Below are positions 1 through 10,134 of a stretch of 64,000 nt of DNA, piece after piece. The stretch is from the NCBI GenBank assembly GCA_017993715.1, contig JAGOME010000001.1, forward strand, positions 62,001 to 126,000. The letters are read 5' to 3'. Numbering within the stretch: position 1 is the stretch's first letter; each line of letters begins with the position of its first letter. This DNA is from Phycicoccus sp. GTDB lineage: Bacteria; Actinomycetota; Actinomycetes; Actinomycetales; Dermatophilaceae. Both the position numbers and the translations under genes were made by a program. Under the pieces are notes generated by a model, which saw nothing but the letters and a program-made list of their open reading frames with translations, was not told where the DNA came from and ran no database searches.

Positions 1-406
1 AGGTGGTGAGGGCGTAGTGCAGCAGCCCGATGACGATCGACACGACGGCGAAAGCCTGCAGGACACCGGTGATGCGCAGGGTATCCACGCTGAGTTGGCC
101 GGTGACGACGAAGGACTCGTGCAGGTTATAGAGCAGCCCGAGGACGACCAGGATGACGAACCGGTTGAGTGTGGACCCCAAGCGCACCCCGCCCGCGGAG
201 GCAAACCCCAGGCCGATACCGCTCACGGCGATGAAGAACGGGAAGACGAGGTCCTGGCCGTGGACGCCCTCCCAGGCGGCGTGGTCCCACCATGCCGGCA
301 TCGTGTACCAGGCATCGACCGACAGGATGAACACACACATCATGCCGCGGACGACGTCGAGGCTTAGTCGTCGAGGCTTAGCTGCGGACGGGGATTCGGC
401 TCGCAC
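1..406 (-). CDS. Membrane acyltransferase-like protein, N-terminal part (runs off left edge)
   Basis: The reverse strand stays open from the left edge to a GTG at 404-406. The product opens with RRLSLDVVRGMMCVFILSVD, followed by PAWWDHAAW and DLVFPFFIAVSG, then two more hydrophobic stretches. This is the start of the heparan-alpha-glucosaminide N-acetyltransferase/DUF1624-type multi-membrane acyltransferase family, whose members begin with an R-L-x-S-L-D-V-x-R-G motif and a W-W-x-H-A-x-W segment. Only about 135 residues are inside the window, so catalytic details cannot be judged. The start is uncertain because the frame stays open further upstream and a 14-bp tandem duplication lies within the first codons. 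Family call is by motif memory; the exact acceptor is unknown. Confidence 0.55.
   Translation of the reverse strand, partial: MRAESPSAAKPRRLSLDVVRGMMCVFILSVDAWYTMPAWWDHAAWEGVHGQDLVFPFFIAVSGIGLGFASAGGVRLGSTLNRFVILVVLGLLYNLHESFVVTGQLSVDTLRITGVLQAFAVVSIVIGLLHYALTT
355..381. repeat. 14-bp-period tandem duplication
   Basis: The 13-mer CGTCGAGGCTTAG occurs at 355-367 and again at 369-381. The period is not a multiple of three and the repeat sits within the first codons of the left-edge acyltransferase gene, so the duplication changes the frame that would link upstream codons to the conserved body. Confidence 0.8.
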
Positions 407-609
407 AGGCCGTGTCGTCGCCCGGTTCTCGCGAGGCGCCAACTCTCCCGGCCCGGCCCCAAGGTCTGGCTCGGGCGACGTGCCCTCGAAGGACGAGCCG
501 GTCGCGCCGAGCGGCGCAGTCCCCGGCCATGCCGCGGACTCTGGTGCGGAGTGGGGATGCTGCGGCGTCCCCTTGGCCCACTCGCCCGCCTGCACCTGGG
601 CATCGTACG

Positions 610-649
610 GCGCGCAGACCCAGGCTGCATCAGCCTGGGGTCTGCGCGC
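610..649 (-). terminator. Hairpin terminator overlapping the DUF2461 stop codon
   Basis: The arms 610-625 and 633-649 are complementary over 16 pairs with one bulged base, around a loop of about seven bases. The stop codon of the leftward DUF2461 gene (630-632) lies in the loop. No U-tract is evident, as is common in high-GC actinobacteria. Confidence 0.65.
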
Positions 650-1283
650 GGGACTCCCCCACGTGCTGGGTCAGCCAGTCCACCAGGGGGCGCACCTGAC
701 GCCATAGCCCAGCCACGTGATCGGTGACGTCCGGCGTGGATAACCACGACGGCTCACCCAGCGCTCGGACGGCGATGAGGGTCCGATAGCGCAGGAGCTC
801 CAGGCGCGGGTGGTCGGCGGGGACGCCGCGCGGCCTGGTGGCGACGGGGTCGGCGCCGAGCTCAAACCCCTGGGCGACCAGCGCATCGGCAATAGCCGCC
901 AGCGCCAGCCCGGTCTCCGGGGCATCGATCGCGGCCCGCTGCCGGACGAGCTGGTCCTTGCCCGTCGGGTAGTACCCGCCGCCGATCCGCAGGCCGTCAG
1001 CCGACAGCTGCACGTAGTAGCCCATCCCGGGGGCGGTCAGACACAGGGCACCCTGATGGTCCTTATAGGGCCGCTTGTCGGGGCTGAATCGCACGTCGCG
1101 ATGCGGACGGAACAGGTGCGGGGTCCCGAACTCGTCGGCCAGTTCCTCCAGGAGCGAGGTGAGGGGCGTGCGCACCGAGGCGGCATACCGATCCTTGTTC
1201 GCCTGCCACCAGGTCCGGGAGTTGTCCGCTCCCAGATCCTCGTAGAAGTCGATCGCGTCGATCGGGATCCCAGTAACCGTCAT
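630..1283 (-). CDS. DUF2461 family protein
   Basis: This 217-residue cytoplasmic protein matches the DUF2461/TIGR02453 family. It has an N-terminal FYEDL..N.RTWWQANKDRY segment, a central RDVRFSPDKRPYKDHQ motif and a GYYVQLSADGLRIGGGYY strand region, all characteristic of the family. Length is normal. No biochemical role is established for the family. Its start overlaps the end of the upstream Bcr/CflA exporter gene by four bases (ATGA), so the two are translationally coupled, and a hairpin overlaps its stop codon. Co-occurrence with a drug exporter does not by itself define a function. Confidence 0.85.
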   Translation of the reverse strand: MTVTGIPIDAIDFYEDLGADNSRTWWQANKDRYAASVRTPLTSLLEELADEFGTPHLFRPHRDVRFSPDKRPYKDHQGALCLTAPGMGYYVQLSADGLRIGGGYYPTGKDQLVRQRAAIDAPETGLALAAIADALVAQGFELGADPVATRPRGVPADHPRLELLRYRTLIAVRALGEPSWLSTPDVTDHVAGLWRQVRPLVDWLTQHVGESRAQTPG

Positions 1284-2674
1284 GCCTCGGCAGTCTGCCG
1301 CACGGGTTCGGGTCGAGACACCCGTTCGGGCCGGGCCACCCGGTCGAATGCCGCGAGCGCCTCCGCGGACATCGGCCGTGGGCGGGAGACGACGTAGCCG
1401 ACAACGATCATCAGCGCCGAGACCGCGAGCACCTGGGCCAGCGAGCGGGCGGGGTCACCCTCGGCCAGGCCTGCGGCCGCGGAGGCCAAGCCACCGAGGG
1501 CGAACTGGACAAACCCGAGCAGGGCGGACGCCGTGCCCGACGCCCGAGGGACCGACGTGATGGCGGTCGCCGCGACATTGCCCTGGGAGAGCCCGAACCC
1601 GAGGAGCATCACGGGCAGCGCCGCCGCGACAACGCGCGTTTGCGCACCGGTGAGGGCGGCCAGGACCATCGTGGCCATGGCGAGGACGACGATGCTCAGA
1701 CCGACCGTCACCATCGTGCGCGGACCGGTGCGGCCGACCAGGCGGGCGGACACATAGGTGGCGCCGACAAGAGCTATCGAGTTCCCCGCGAAGGCGAGCC
1801 CGAACTGGGCCTGACTCAGCCCGAGGGCGTTCTGGTACAGGAACGGCGACACCGACACATAGGCCATGATCGCGGCGAACGAGAAGGACGCGATCATCGC
1901 GTTGCCGATGAACGTGCCCGACACCAGATCGCGCAGTGGCGAGCCCGCGCGGGTCCGGCTGGCGGCGATGACGGCACGTCGACGCAGCGTGAGGGTCTCG
2001 GGGATGCGGAGGGCGACGGCTAGGGCCACGACGGTGAGCCCGACGACGATGCCGAGAAGTCCCCGCCAGCCGAGTGGGGAGGCGAGCAGCCCGCCGAGGA
2101 CGGGGGCGACGATCGGAGCGACGCCGGTGATGGTCATGAGCAGGCCCATGGCTCGGGCGGCCTTGGCCCCGGAGGAGATGTCGGCGATGATCGCCCGACC
2201 GATGACCATGCCGGCCGCGCCGGCCGCTCCCTGCACGAACCGGGCACCGACGAGCATGGGCAGGGTGGGGGCAAGGACGGTGACGATGCTCGCGATCGCG
2301 GCGACGGCCGCGCCGCTGACGAGGGGCAGCCGACGGCCGATCCGGTCGCTGAGCGGGCCGAGGGCCAACTGTCCGAACGCCACCCCGACGAGGAATGCCG
2401 TGAGGGTCAGTTGAGCGCCCGAGGTCGTCGTGCCGAGGTCGAGGGCCAGCTGGGGCAGGCCAGCGAGGTAGAGGTCGGTCGCGAAGGGCGAGACGGCAGT
2501 CAAGGTCGCGAGGCCGATGAGCAGGCGGGTCGGCACCGTGGCCGAGTCGACGGATGACCCGCCGCTCGGTCGGGGCCTCGATGCCGTCACAGGCGGTGCG
2601 TCGGTCGAGGCGGTAGCGGGGAGGGCAGTCGTGCTGTCGGTGATGTCCAGGGTGGACATGGGGGCAAACTCCAT
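1280..2674 (-). CDS. Bcr/CflA-type multidrug efflux MFS transporter
   Basis: This is a 464-residue, 12-helix major facilitator drug:proton antiporter. After a Thr/Ser/Pro-rich cytoplasmic tail of about 45 residues come the first helix (LLIGLATLTAVSPFATDLYL) and the loop 2-3 signature LGPLSDRIGRRLPL. The Bcr/CflA hallmark FATDLYLAGLP is present. The family expels bicyclomycin, chloramphenicol and sulfonamide-type compounds; the substrate here is unknown. Met6 is an alternative start. The long tail is unusual but may reflect start choice. It is followed by the overlapping DUF2461 gene. The 274-bp region upstream is a divergent promoter region shared with the hydrolase gene on the other strand. 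Confidence 0.9.
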   Translation of the reverse strand: MEFAPMSTLDITDSTTALPATASTDAPPVTASRPRPSGGSSVDSATVPTRLLIGLATLTAVSPFATDLYLAGLPQLALDLGTTTSGAQLTLTAFLVGVAFGQLALGPLSDRIGRRLPLVSGAAVAAIASIVTVLAPTLPMLVGARFVQGAAGAAGMVIGRAIIADISSGAKAARAMGLLMTITGVAPIVAPVLGGLLASPLGWRGLLGIVVGLTVVALAVALRIPETLTLRRRAVIAASRTRAGSPLRDLVSGTFIGNAMIASFSFAAIMAYVSVSPFLYQNALGLSQAQFGLAFAGNSIALVGATYVSARLVGRTGPRTMVTVGLSIVVLAMATMVLAALTGAQTRVVAAALPVMLLGFGLSQGNVAATAITSVPRASGTASALLGFVQFALGGLASAAAGLAEGDPARSLAQVLAVSALMIVVGYVVSRPRPMSAEALAAFDRVARPERVSRPEPVRQTAEA

Positions 2675-2954
2675 ACATCTGCCGGGCAGATCGTGCCCAG
2701 GCGGTCGTCAATCAGGTGCGGTGGTCCCAAGAGGGAAAGGAGCGGGTGACTCCGTCGTCACACCTCTTGGCGGCCTCGGCGGCTGATCCCGGATCGGCGG
2801 GGCGCGGGCACAAAGACCATAGGGTGAAAGCCTACGGTGGCGGCGGCATTCCCCGACGCCCCGGTCGCGTTCCGCGATCTCAGCCCTCGGACACGTCACG
2901 CAGCCGGTCGGGCTCAGCGCGACGACATACGGAGAGACCAGGAGGCGGGTGGCC

Positions 2955-3695
2955 GTGACGGATCTGGCCTCCTGGGTGCGCACGAGTCATACCGACGAGG
3001 GCATCACGCACGACGTCTACCGCAAGGGCCGCGGGCCTGGTGTCGTGATCATCCACGAGTTACCCGGGCTGACCCGTGAGGTCTTTGCCTTTGCCGAGGA
3101 GGTCGTGGCGGCCGGCTTCACGGTCGCCCTCCCGCATCTGTTCGGCGCGGTGGCCGGGGTGGACTCCCGAGTCGTCTCGGCCCAGGCCTTTCGCCAGGTA
3201 TGTGTGAGTGGGGAGTTCACCAAGATCGCCCTCGGGGTGACCGCGCCGCTCACGTCCTGGCTGCAGAGCCTGGCGCGAGCGGTGCACGCCGAGGCAGCAG
3301 GTCCAGGAGTCGGCGCGCTGGGGATGTGTTTCACGGGAGGGTTCGCCCTCGCCATGATGCTCGACGAGAGCGTGGTCGCTCCTGTGCTGGCTCAGCCGGC
3401 CGTTCCTTTCCCGATCGATCGCGCTCGCCGCGCCGACGTCAATCTCAGCGAAGGTGACCTGGCACGGGTGGCGGACCGCGTCCGGGCCGGCTGCCCCGTC
3501 CTCGCGCTCGCCTACCCTGGCGATCCCGCGGTGGGGACCCGGTTCGAGACGTTGCGCACCGCGTTGGGGGAGAACTTCATCGAGGTCCCGCTGACCGGTA
3601 AGGGACATGCCACTCTCACCCGCGATCGCAGTCAGGTGGCCGTCGACGCCGTCCTCTCCTTCTTCGCGCAACGGCTGCAGCCCCAGCCGGACTGA
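2955..3695 (+). CDS. Dienelactone hydrolase family protein
   Basis: This alpha/beta hydrolase of about 246 residues belongs to the dienelactone hydrolase family. An oxyanion region (VIIHELPGLT) is near residue 32, the nucleophile elbow GMCFTGG places the catalytic cysteine near residue 125, and GKGHATLT near the C-terminus supplies the histidine. Family members open lactones such as dienelactone in chlorocatechol or hydroxyquinol pathways, but many homologues act on unrelated esters, so the substrate is unassigned. GGAGG at 2941-2945 sits nine bases before GTG 2955 and only three before GTG 2949, so 2955 is preferred. The gene is divergent from the exporter and is followed after 32 bases by the GNAT gene. 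Confidence 0.8.
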   Translation: MTDLASWVRTSHTDEGITHDVYRKGRGPGVVIIHELPGLTREVFAFAEEVVAAGFTVALPHLFGAVAGVDSRVVSAQAFRQVCVSGEFTKIALGVTAPLTSWLQSLARAVHAEAAGPGVGALGMCFTGGFALAMMLDESVVAPVLAQPAVPFPIDRARRADVNLSEGDLARVADRVRAGCPVLALAYPGDPAVGTRFETLRTALGENFIEVPLTGKGHATLTRDRSQVAVDAVLSFFAQRLQPQPD

Positions 3696-3727
3696 CGCGC
3701 GTCAGCGCGATGCGTCATCGTGGTCCC

Positions 3728-4357
3728 ATGCACACCACCCCGTCTGCCCGGGTCGCGACCCTGCATGACCTGCCCGGTCTCTACCGCGTCTGCCGCCTCA
3801 CCGGCGCTGCGGGAGCCGACGCGAGCGGCGCCCATGCTGATCCCGACCTGCTCGGGCATGTCTGGGTCGGGGCGTATGCCGTAGCCCCCGATGCTGTGGC
3901 CCTCGTCGTCCAGGACGAGGGCGGGATCGCCGGCTACTGCGTGGGGTCACCAGACACCATTGCCTTCGAGTCGTGGCTCGAGCAGCAGTGGCTTCCCCCT
4001 CTGCGGCAAAGGTATCCACTGCAATCAGCCGCCGCCTCGGACGCACGCCTTGTCGAGCGGATCCACGCGTGGCCGCGCACCGACGCCGCGCTGGCGCAGT
4101 CCCAGCCGGCCCATCTCCACATTGATCTCCTCCCCCGCCTGCAAGGGCAGGGGTGGGGGCGTCGCCTGATCACCGACATGGCGATCCGACTCCACGCTGC
4201 TGGCGCCCGCGGTCTACATCTGGGGGTCAGCCCGGACAACACCCGGGCCCTGGCCGCCTATGAGCGGTGGGGGTTCTCGATGCTGAGCCGTCGTCCTGAC
4301 GTGGTCCTGCTCGGTATCGGCCTGGGACCGGCAGGCATGCTGCGGCCTCCTGCCTGA
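3728..4357 (+). CDS. GNAT family N-acetyltransferase
   Basis: This protein of about 209 residues carries the acetyl-CoA pyrophosphate-binding motif A as RLQGQGWGRRLITDMAIRL and the following LHLGVSPDNTRALAAYERWGF segment typical of GNAT motif B. The N-terminus (RVATLHDLPGLYRVCRLTG) is the usual first strand and helix, with an insertion between strands 3 and 4. It acetylates an unknown amine or protein. ATG 3728 is preferred because it starts directly before the conserved strand; ATG 3710 would add six residues. Neither has a clear Shine-Dalgarno sequence. It is probably co-transcribed with the preceding hydrolase and ends before a bidirectional hairpin. Confidence 0.8.
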   Translation: MHTTPSARVATLHDLPGLYRVCRLTGAAGADASGAHADPDLLGHVWVGAYAVAPDAVALVVQDEGGIAGYCVGSPDTIAFESWLEQQWLPPLRQRYPLQSAAASDARLVERIHAWPRTDAALAQSQPAHLHIDLLPRLQGQGWGRRLITDMAIRLHAAGARGLHLGVSPDNTRALAAYERWGFSMLSRRPDVVLLGIGLGPAGMLRPPA

Positions 4358-4430
4358 GTTCGTCGGCGTCGGCACCTCGAACACGACCGAGCCCCAATAC
4401 GGCAGAGCCTCAAGACGACGGAGCCCCACA

Positions 4431-4470
4431 CGGCGGAGCCCCCAAACGCTGAAGCGCCGGGGGCTCGGGG
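4431..4470. terminator. Bidirectional terminator hairpin between convergent genes
   Basis: Arms GAGCCCCC (4436-4443) and GGGGGCTC (4459-4466) enclose a loop that itself contains a small CGC/GCG stem. The element sits between the GNAT gene and the convergent LEA-like gene. Two further GGAGCCCC-like copies lie just upstream (4388-4430), so the region is a short degenerate repeat. Confidence 0.6.
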
Positions 4471-4484
4471 ACACCGTGACGGGG

Positions 4485-4820
4485 TCAGCTGGTGGCGTCC
4501 TCGACCTGGGCCTTCGCGTCCGCCGCGGCGTCCTCAACGACAGCTTTGGCGTCGTCGGCAGCATCCTTGGCGCTGTCCGCGGCATCGCCCGCCGCATCCT
4601 TGACATCGCTGGCGGCGTCCTTCGCGCTGTCCACCGCGTCCGAAGCCGCGTCCTTGGCGTCGTCACCGGCGCCGTCGAGGGCGTCCTTGGCCTTGTCCCA
4701 GGCCCCATCAGCGGCTTCCTTGGCCGAGTCCCAGCCCTCCTTGAGCTTGTCTCCCGCTTCGTCGGCCAGCGCCTCGGCCTTGTCCTTGAACTCGTTGAAC
4801 TTGTCGCTGAATGACGACAT
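4485..4820 (-). CDS. LEA/CsbD-like Ala-Asp-Lys-rich helical protein
   Basis: This 111-residue, highly charged protein is built from imperfect 11-residue-type repeats such as DAAKDAASDAVDSAKDAASD. It has no cysteine, no signal peptide and no membrane segment. The composition predicts an extended amphipathic helix or disordered chain like group 3 late-embryogenesis-abundant or CsbD-like stress proteins, which stabilise proteins or membranes during desiccation or osmotic stress. The start MSSFSDKFNEF is supported by a GGAAGGGA ribosome-binding sequence; longer upstream frames have arginine-rich nonsense composition. It stands alone, convergent with the GNAT gene. The function is inferred from composition only. 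Confidence 0.65.
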   Translation of the reverse strand: MSSFSDKFNEFKDKAEALADEAGDKLKEGWDSAKEAADGAWDKAKDALDGAGDDAKDAASDAVDSAKDAASDVKDAAGDAADSAKDAADDAKAVVEDAAADAKAQVEDATS

Positions 4821-4996
4821 GGTGGGTCCCTTCCGGTCATGGTGACGATGCGGCCATCGCCTAGCACGGACCCTAGCCCGGTTGCCCGCTGCGTGGCAGG
4901 TGGTTCGGCGCCGCGGACACCTGCAACCTGTGAGATGGGGGACGGCCCGCTGAGACGACGGTGCCACGGCATTCCCCACGCTTCTAGCCTGCGGCA

Positions 4997-6681
<1,685 letters not shown>

Positions 6682-6685
6682 TCTG

Positions 6686-6713
6686 TGAATGCCGGGTGAG
6701 TATCCGGCATTCA
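6686..6713 (+). terminator. Terminator made from an inverted pair of GAATGCCG/CGGCATTC
   Basis: A perfect 10-bp stem (6686-6695 with 6704-6713) and eight-base loop follow glnK by four bases. Each arm contains the octamer CGGCATTC in opposite orientation, the same word that is enriched throughout the window. Confidence 0.75.
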
Positions 6714-6805
6714 CCCGGCGATTCGGGGCACAGTGAGGGCCTTGCGCCAGTCGGCCCGAGGGATGAGCCAGACTGTTTGGTGCCAGGTCGTCTCAGGGAG
6801 GCCCG

Positions 6806-7672
6806 ATGACCCCCATGCTCGAGTTTGCGTCGATTCTCGTGGTCACCGCACTGATGATGACGCTGATCCCCCTAGGAGTCCTCGCGTACTACTCCACGGG
6901 GGCGCCCGCAGCGCGACATGCTCTGTATGCGACGACGGCTTCCCAGGTGCTCGCGCTCAATGGCGGTCCGATCACGCTCGGCCAGCGCGCCCGGGGTTTC
7001 GGTTCGAGTCTGCTGCGCGGCGTTAACCCGCTGCGCTGGACGACCGTCGACTACCCCGGCTGGGCCCATGGCGTGCTCACCAGGGCTGCTCGCAGCGCGG
7101 ATGAGCAGGAGCGCACGGCCGTCTATCAGGTCCTCGCGCACGCGGCCGCGGACGCCCGCGGCGTCCCCGGGCTGACCGCACGAGAGCAACGCCTCATCGA
7201 CCGCACCCTCCGCCGGGACGAGATCATGGGGGCCACCACCTTGGAGCAGTTGCACACCCGCTTCGGCAGCCAACAACGAGGCCGCTGGGCCACCCTGGCG
7301 CGCCGCCCTCAGGACTGGGTCGACGCCGCCATCCTCGGGCCCGTCATCGGGCGCGGGCTGGACTACGTCGGTCGGGGCACCACCGTGGGCCTGCTGATCG
7401 GCGCTCTCCTCTCGACGACTAAGGACATGTCGAGCATCGTCGAGACCGTAGGCCTGACCAGCCTGCTGGGCGGGGCCCTCGGCTCGGTGCTCTTCGCCGG
7501 CTACCTCAACACGCTGCTCCCTCCCCTGACTGACGCCTCCAGCGGGCCCAGCCTGGTGGAGCGGGTCCGCGGCAAGCACCCCTACCTCACCGCCGCTGTC
7601 CTGCCCGTCGCTGTGACCGTGCTCCTGCGCGTCGTCCTCGACACCCGGATCCACTCCACGCTCACCGGCTGA
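6806..7672 (+). CDS. Membrane protein of unknown function
   Basis: This 288-residue protein is not recognised. It has one hydrophobic helix near residues 8-28, then a long basic cytoplasmic-type region (about 45-170) rich in Arg, with no cysteines. Two close hydrophobic segments follow around 185-235 and a last one near 258-276. A GGGAGG ribosome-binding site precedes ATG 6806. It is monocistronic between the glnK hairpin and the DUF2510 gene. No catalytic motif is visible and no function is proposed. Confidence 0.75.
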   Translation: MTPMLEFASILVVTALMMTLIPLGVLAYYSTGAPAARHALYATTASQVLALNGGPITLGQRARGFGSSLLRGVNPLRWTTVDYPGWAHGVLTRAARSADEQERTAVYQVLAHAAADARGVPGLTAREQRLIDRTLRRDEIMGATTLEQLHTRFGSQQRGRWATLARRPQDWVDAAILGPVIGRGLDYVGRGTTVGLLIGALLSTTKDMSSIVETVGLTSLLGGALGSVLFAGYLNTLLPPLTDASSGPSLVERVRGKHPYLTAAVLPVAVTVLLRVVLDTRIHSTLTG

Positions 7673-7768
7673 ACCCTGCGAGCGGGCGCGACGACGCGCG
7701 CCGGCCGATGGGCTAGGTTTCCTGGTGTCGCGGATCTCGCGCACTGACGTCACCGGAGGACGAACGCC

Positions 7769-8749
7769 ATGAGTGCACCCGCTGGTTGGTACCCCACTCC
7801 CGAGGGTCACGAGCGCTATTGGGATGGGTCGGCGTGGACCGAGCAAGTGCGGTCGGCCGACCCCGGACCGGCCGACCCCGGACCGGCGGACGCCGGGTCC
7901 GCGGAGACCAGGGTGCTGCCCCAGCAGGGCGGGGGGTCCGACTCCTCGTACGGCGGGTCCAGCCAGGGCTCCTCCTCCAGCGGAGGTCAGGGCTACGCGC
8001 CGGCCAGCGGTCTGGGACCCGGGACGGCCGCCGGCGGGTCCCAGGACAGCGGTTACAGCGCCCCCGGCTACGGCGGCTCGGGCTATGGCGACCAGCAGGG
8101 CTACGGCCAGCCGGGTTACGGCCAGCAGGGCTACAACACCCCGGGCTCGGCCCCGGCGGGATACGGCGCCGCCGGCTACAGCGCCCCCGGCGGCCAGGGC
8201 TACGGCACTCCCGGCTACGGCGCTCCTGGCATCGTGGCCGAGCCCAAGAAGGGCAAGGGCTGCCTGATCGCCGGCATTATCGCTGCCGTTGTCGTGGTGA
8301 TCCTGGCCATCTTGGCGATCTGGGGCATCCGGGCCTTCAGCAAGAAGGCCGACGAGGTCGTGGCGTCCCTCTCCTCGGCGGCGTCAGAAGCAACCAGCCT
8401 GCCCACGGACCTGGCAACCCCATCGACCGATACCCCCAGCCCGGCCAACACGGCGCCCGTAACGGGCACGATCTACAACATCGGTGACGGGTTCACGGTC
8501 GGCGACGTCTCCGTGGCGTCCGGATGGACGATGGAGACCGACCCCACCTTGGACTGGACCACGATCGAGGGCATGACGGTGACCTCCGGCGGCACATCGA
8601 CCTGGTGGGTGCGGGCAGTCGATGCCGGTGGGATCCAGCTCGACGAGACGTTCTGCACCTCGATCGAGAACGACCCCGAGGCGGCCTGCGCGCCGTTCTT
8701 CGAGGATGTCACCGGCGCGGTCGGAGTCACCGTCGAGTCGGCCTTCTGA
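7769..8749 (+). CDS. DUF2510 domain membrane protein with Gly/Tyr/Gln repeat region
   Basis: This 326-residue protein starts with a DUF2510 module (PAGWYPTPEGHERYWDGSAW). Next comes a low-complexity region of about 130 residues built on GYG/PGYG/QQGY repeats. A single transmembrane helix lies near residues 168-190 (CLIAGIIAAVVVVILAILAI), then a Ser/Thr/Pro linker and a C-terminal extracytoplasmic domain with two cysteines. DUF2510 domains occur in actinobacterial envelope proteins, usually cytoplasmic and N-terminal to a membrane helix. The prion-like repeats may allow self-association, which is an inference. The strong GGAGGACG site upstream supports ATG 7769. The function is unknown. Confidence 0.8.
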   Translation: MSAPAGWYPTPEGHERYWDGSAWTEQVRSADPGPADPGPADAGSAETRVLPQQGGGSDSSYGGSSQGSSSSGGQGYAPASGLGPGTAAGGSQDSGYSAPGYGGSGYGDQQGYGQPGYGQQGYNTPGSAPAGYGAAGYSAPGGQGYGTPGYGAPGIVAEPKKGKGCLIAGIIAAVVVVILAILAIWGIRAFSKKADEVVASLSSAASEATSLPTDLATPSTDTPSPANTAPVTGTIYNIGDGFTVGDVSVASGWTMETDPTLDWTTIEGMTVTSGGTSTWWVRAVDAGGIQLDETFCTSIENDPEAACAPFFEDVTGAVGVTVESAF

Positions 8750-8764
8750 CCGACCGGTGGCCCT

Positions 8765-10111
8765 TTAGTCGGCCGAGCCTGCTCCGGCGACCAAGGGGAC
8801 GACACGCAGGTCGTCGCCCGCGAGTCCGGGAGAGAAACCGAGCCGCACCACGACCAGTTCCTGGGACGGCACCACGTACATCCGCTGTCCGTCGTGGCCT
8901 TGGGCCCAGTAGGCGTCTGCGGGTAACCGCGGTTCTACGGGTGAGCCGTCCAGGCGCGTGTTGACCCGCCAGCCGGCGGCATACGCCTCCTCATCGGAGG
9001 ACGTGACGGGCTTGAGCGCCAAGGACTCTGCCATCCAGTTGGCCGGCAGGAGCTGTTGACCGTCCCACTGCCCGTCCTGGAGGGCGAACTGTCCGATGGC
9101 GGCCCAGTCACGCGGCGTCGCCCACAGATACGAACTGCACACCGGGTTGCCCACGGCATCGGTCTCGAGCACCGCAGACCCCAGGCCGAGCGGGCGGAAC
9201 ATCAGCTCGGACCCCAGCATCGAGGGCTGGATCCCGGACTGACTGGCCAGGACCGAGCAGAGCAGGGTTGTGCTGCCGCTGCTGTACAACTGCACCTCGC
9301 CCGGGATGGCGACCGAGGGTTGGTTCGCGACGAACGCCGGCATGTCTGGCTCCAGATAGAGCATGGTCGTGATGGGCGTCCCGAGGTCATAGGTCTCGTC
9401 CCACTGCAGGCCGCTGGTCATCCGCATGAGCTCGTCCATGGTGATCTGGGCACGGTCACCGGTCCAGCCGGGCCAGAGTTGCGTCGCCGCGATGTCGGTG
9501 CCGCGCGTCTGCACGGCGAGGCCGACGAGCAGGTTGGTCACGCTCTTGGTCATCGACCACCCGAGCTGGCGTGTGGTGGGCTCGAACCCAGGCGCGTAGC
9601 GCTCGGCGACGATCTGGCCGCCCTTGAGCACGACGATCGCCCGCGTTCCCAAGGCCTGACGATCCGCCTCATTCAAATCCGCCCCGAATGCCGTGTCGAG
9701 CAGGGCCTCAAGCGCCGGATCCGGGGCGGGAGTCGGCGCGGCGGCATACGGATTGGGCGTCGTGTCGATCGGCAGCGGGAAGCTCGCTTCGGCCGGGGCC
9801 TCATCGGAGAGGATGCACCCGTTGGGCGTCGCCCAGGCCTTCTGGGTCGCCAGGAGCCCCAAGACGCTGGACTGCGAACTTCCGTCGCCGGTCGCCGTCG
9901 TGCGCAAGTAGGGCACCAGCGGATTGGGCGGCAGGTCGGTTTCGGCATTCGCCCGACCCGCGAGGGCGCCCACGGCGCAGGCATTGTGGGCGGCATACCC
10001 CGTGCCGGTGAGGAGGAGGGGGCGGGCATACCAATAGCCACCGACGAGTGCCAGCACGACAAGCACGAGCAGTCCGGCGAGGACCCGCCGCGCGATCACG
10101 ACCCAACGCAT
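8765..10111 (-). CDS. Membrane-anchored serine hydrolase (beta-lactamase/class C-like)
   Basis: This 448-residue protein has an N-terminal membrane anchor (residues 7-28) and a class C beta-lactamase-like fold outside the membrane. The catalytic S-x-x-K is S186-M-T-K189 in LGWSMTKSVTN, the second motif is LYSSGSTTLL, and a HDG near the C-terminus takes the KTG position. Family members are esterases, D-aminopeptidases or nylon-oligomer-type hydrolases rather than true beta-lactamases. The ATG at 10109-10111 directly precedes the membrane anchor. The gene is divergent from the methyltransferase gene, with only 23 bases between start codons, so the promoters must overlap or one gene is nearly leaderless. 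Confidence 0.85.
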   Translation of the reverse strand: MRWVVIARRVLAGLLVLVVLALVGGYWYARPLLLTGTGYAAHNACAVGALAGRANAETDLPPNPLVPYLRTTATGDGSSQSSVLGLLATQKAWATPNGCILSDEAPAEASFPLPIDTTPNPYAAAPTPAPDPALEALLDTAFGADLNEADRQALGTRAIVVLKGGQIVAERYAPGFEPTTRQLGWSMTKSVTNLLVGLAVQTRGTDIAATQLWPGWTGDRAQITMDELMRMTSGLQWDETYDLGTPITTMLYLEPDMPAFVANQPSVAIPGEVQLYSSGSTTLLCSVLASQSGIQPSMLGSELMFRPLGLGSAVLETDAVGNPVCSSYLWATPRDWAAIGQFALQDGQWDGQQLLPANWMAESLALKPVTSSDEEAYAAGWRVNTRLDGSPVEPRLPADAYWAQGHDGQRMYVVPSQELVVVRLGFSPGLAGDDLRVVPLVAGAGSAD

Positions 10112-10134
10112 AGGGCGAAACGTATCGTGACGGC

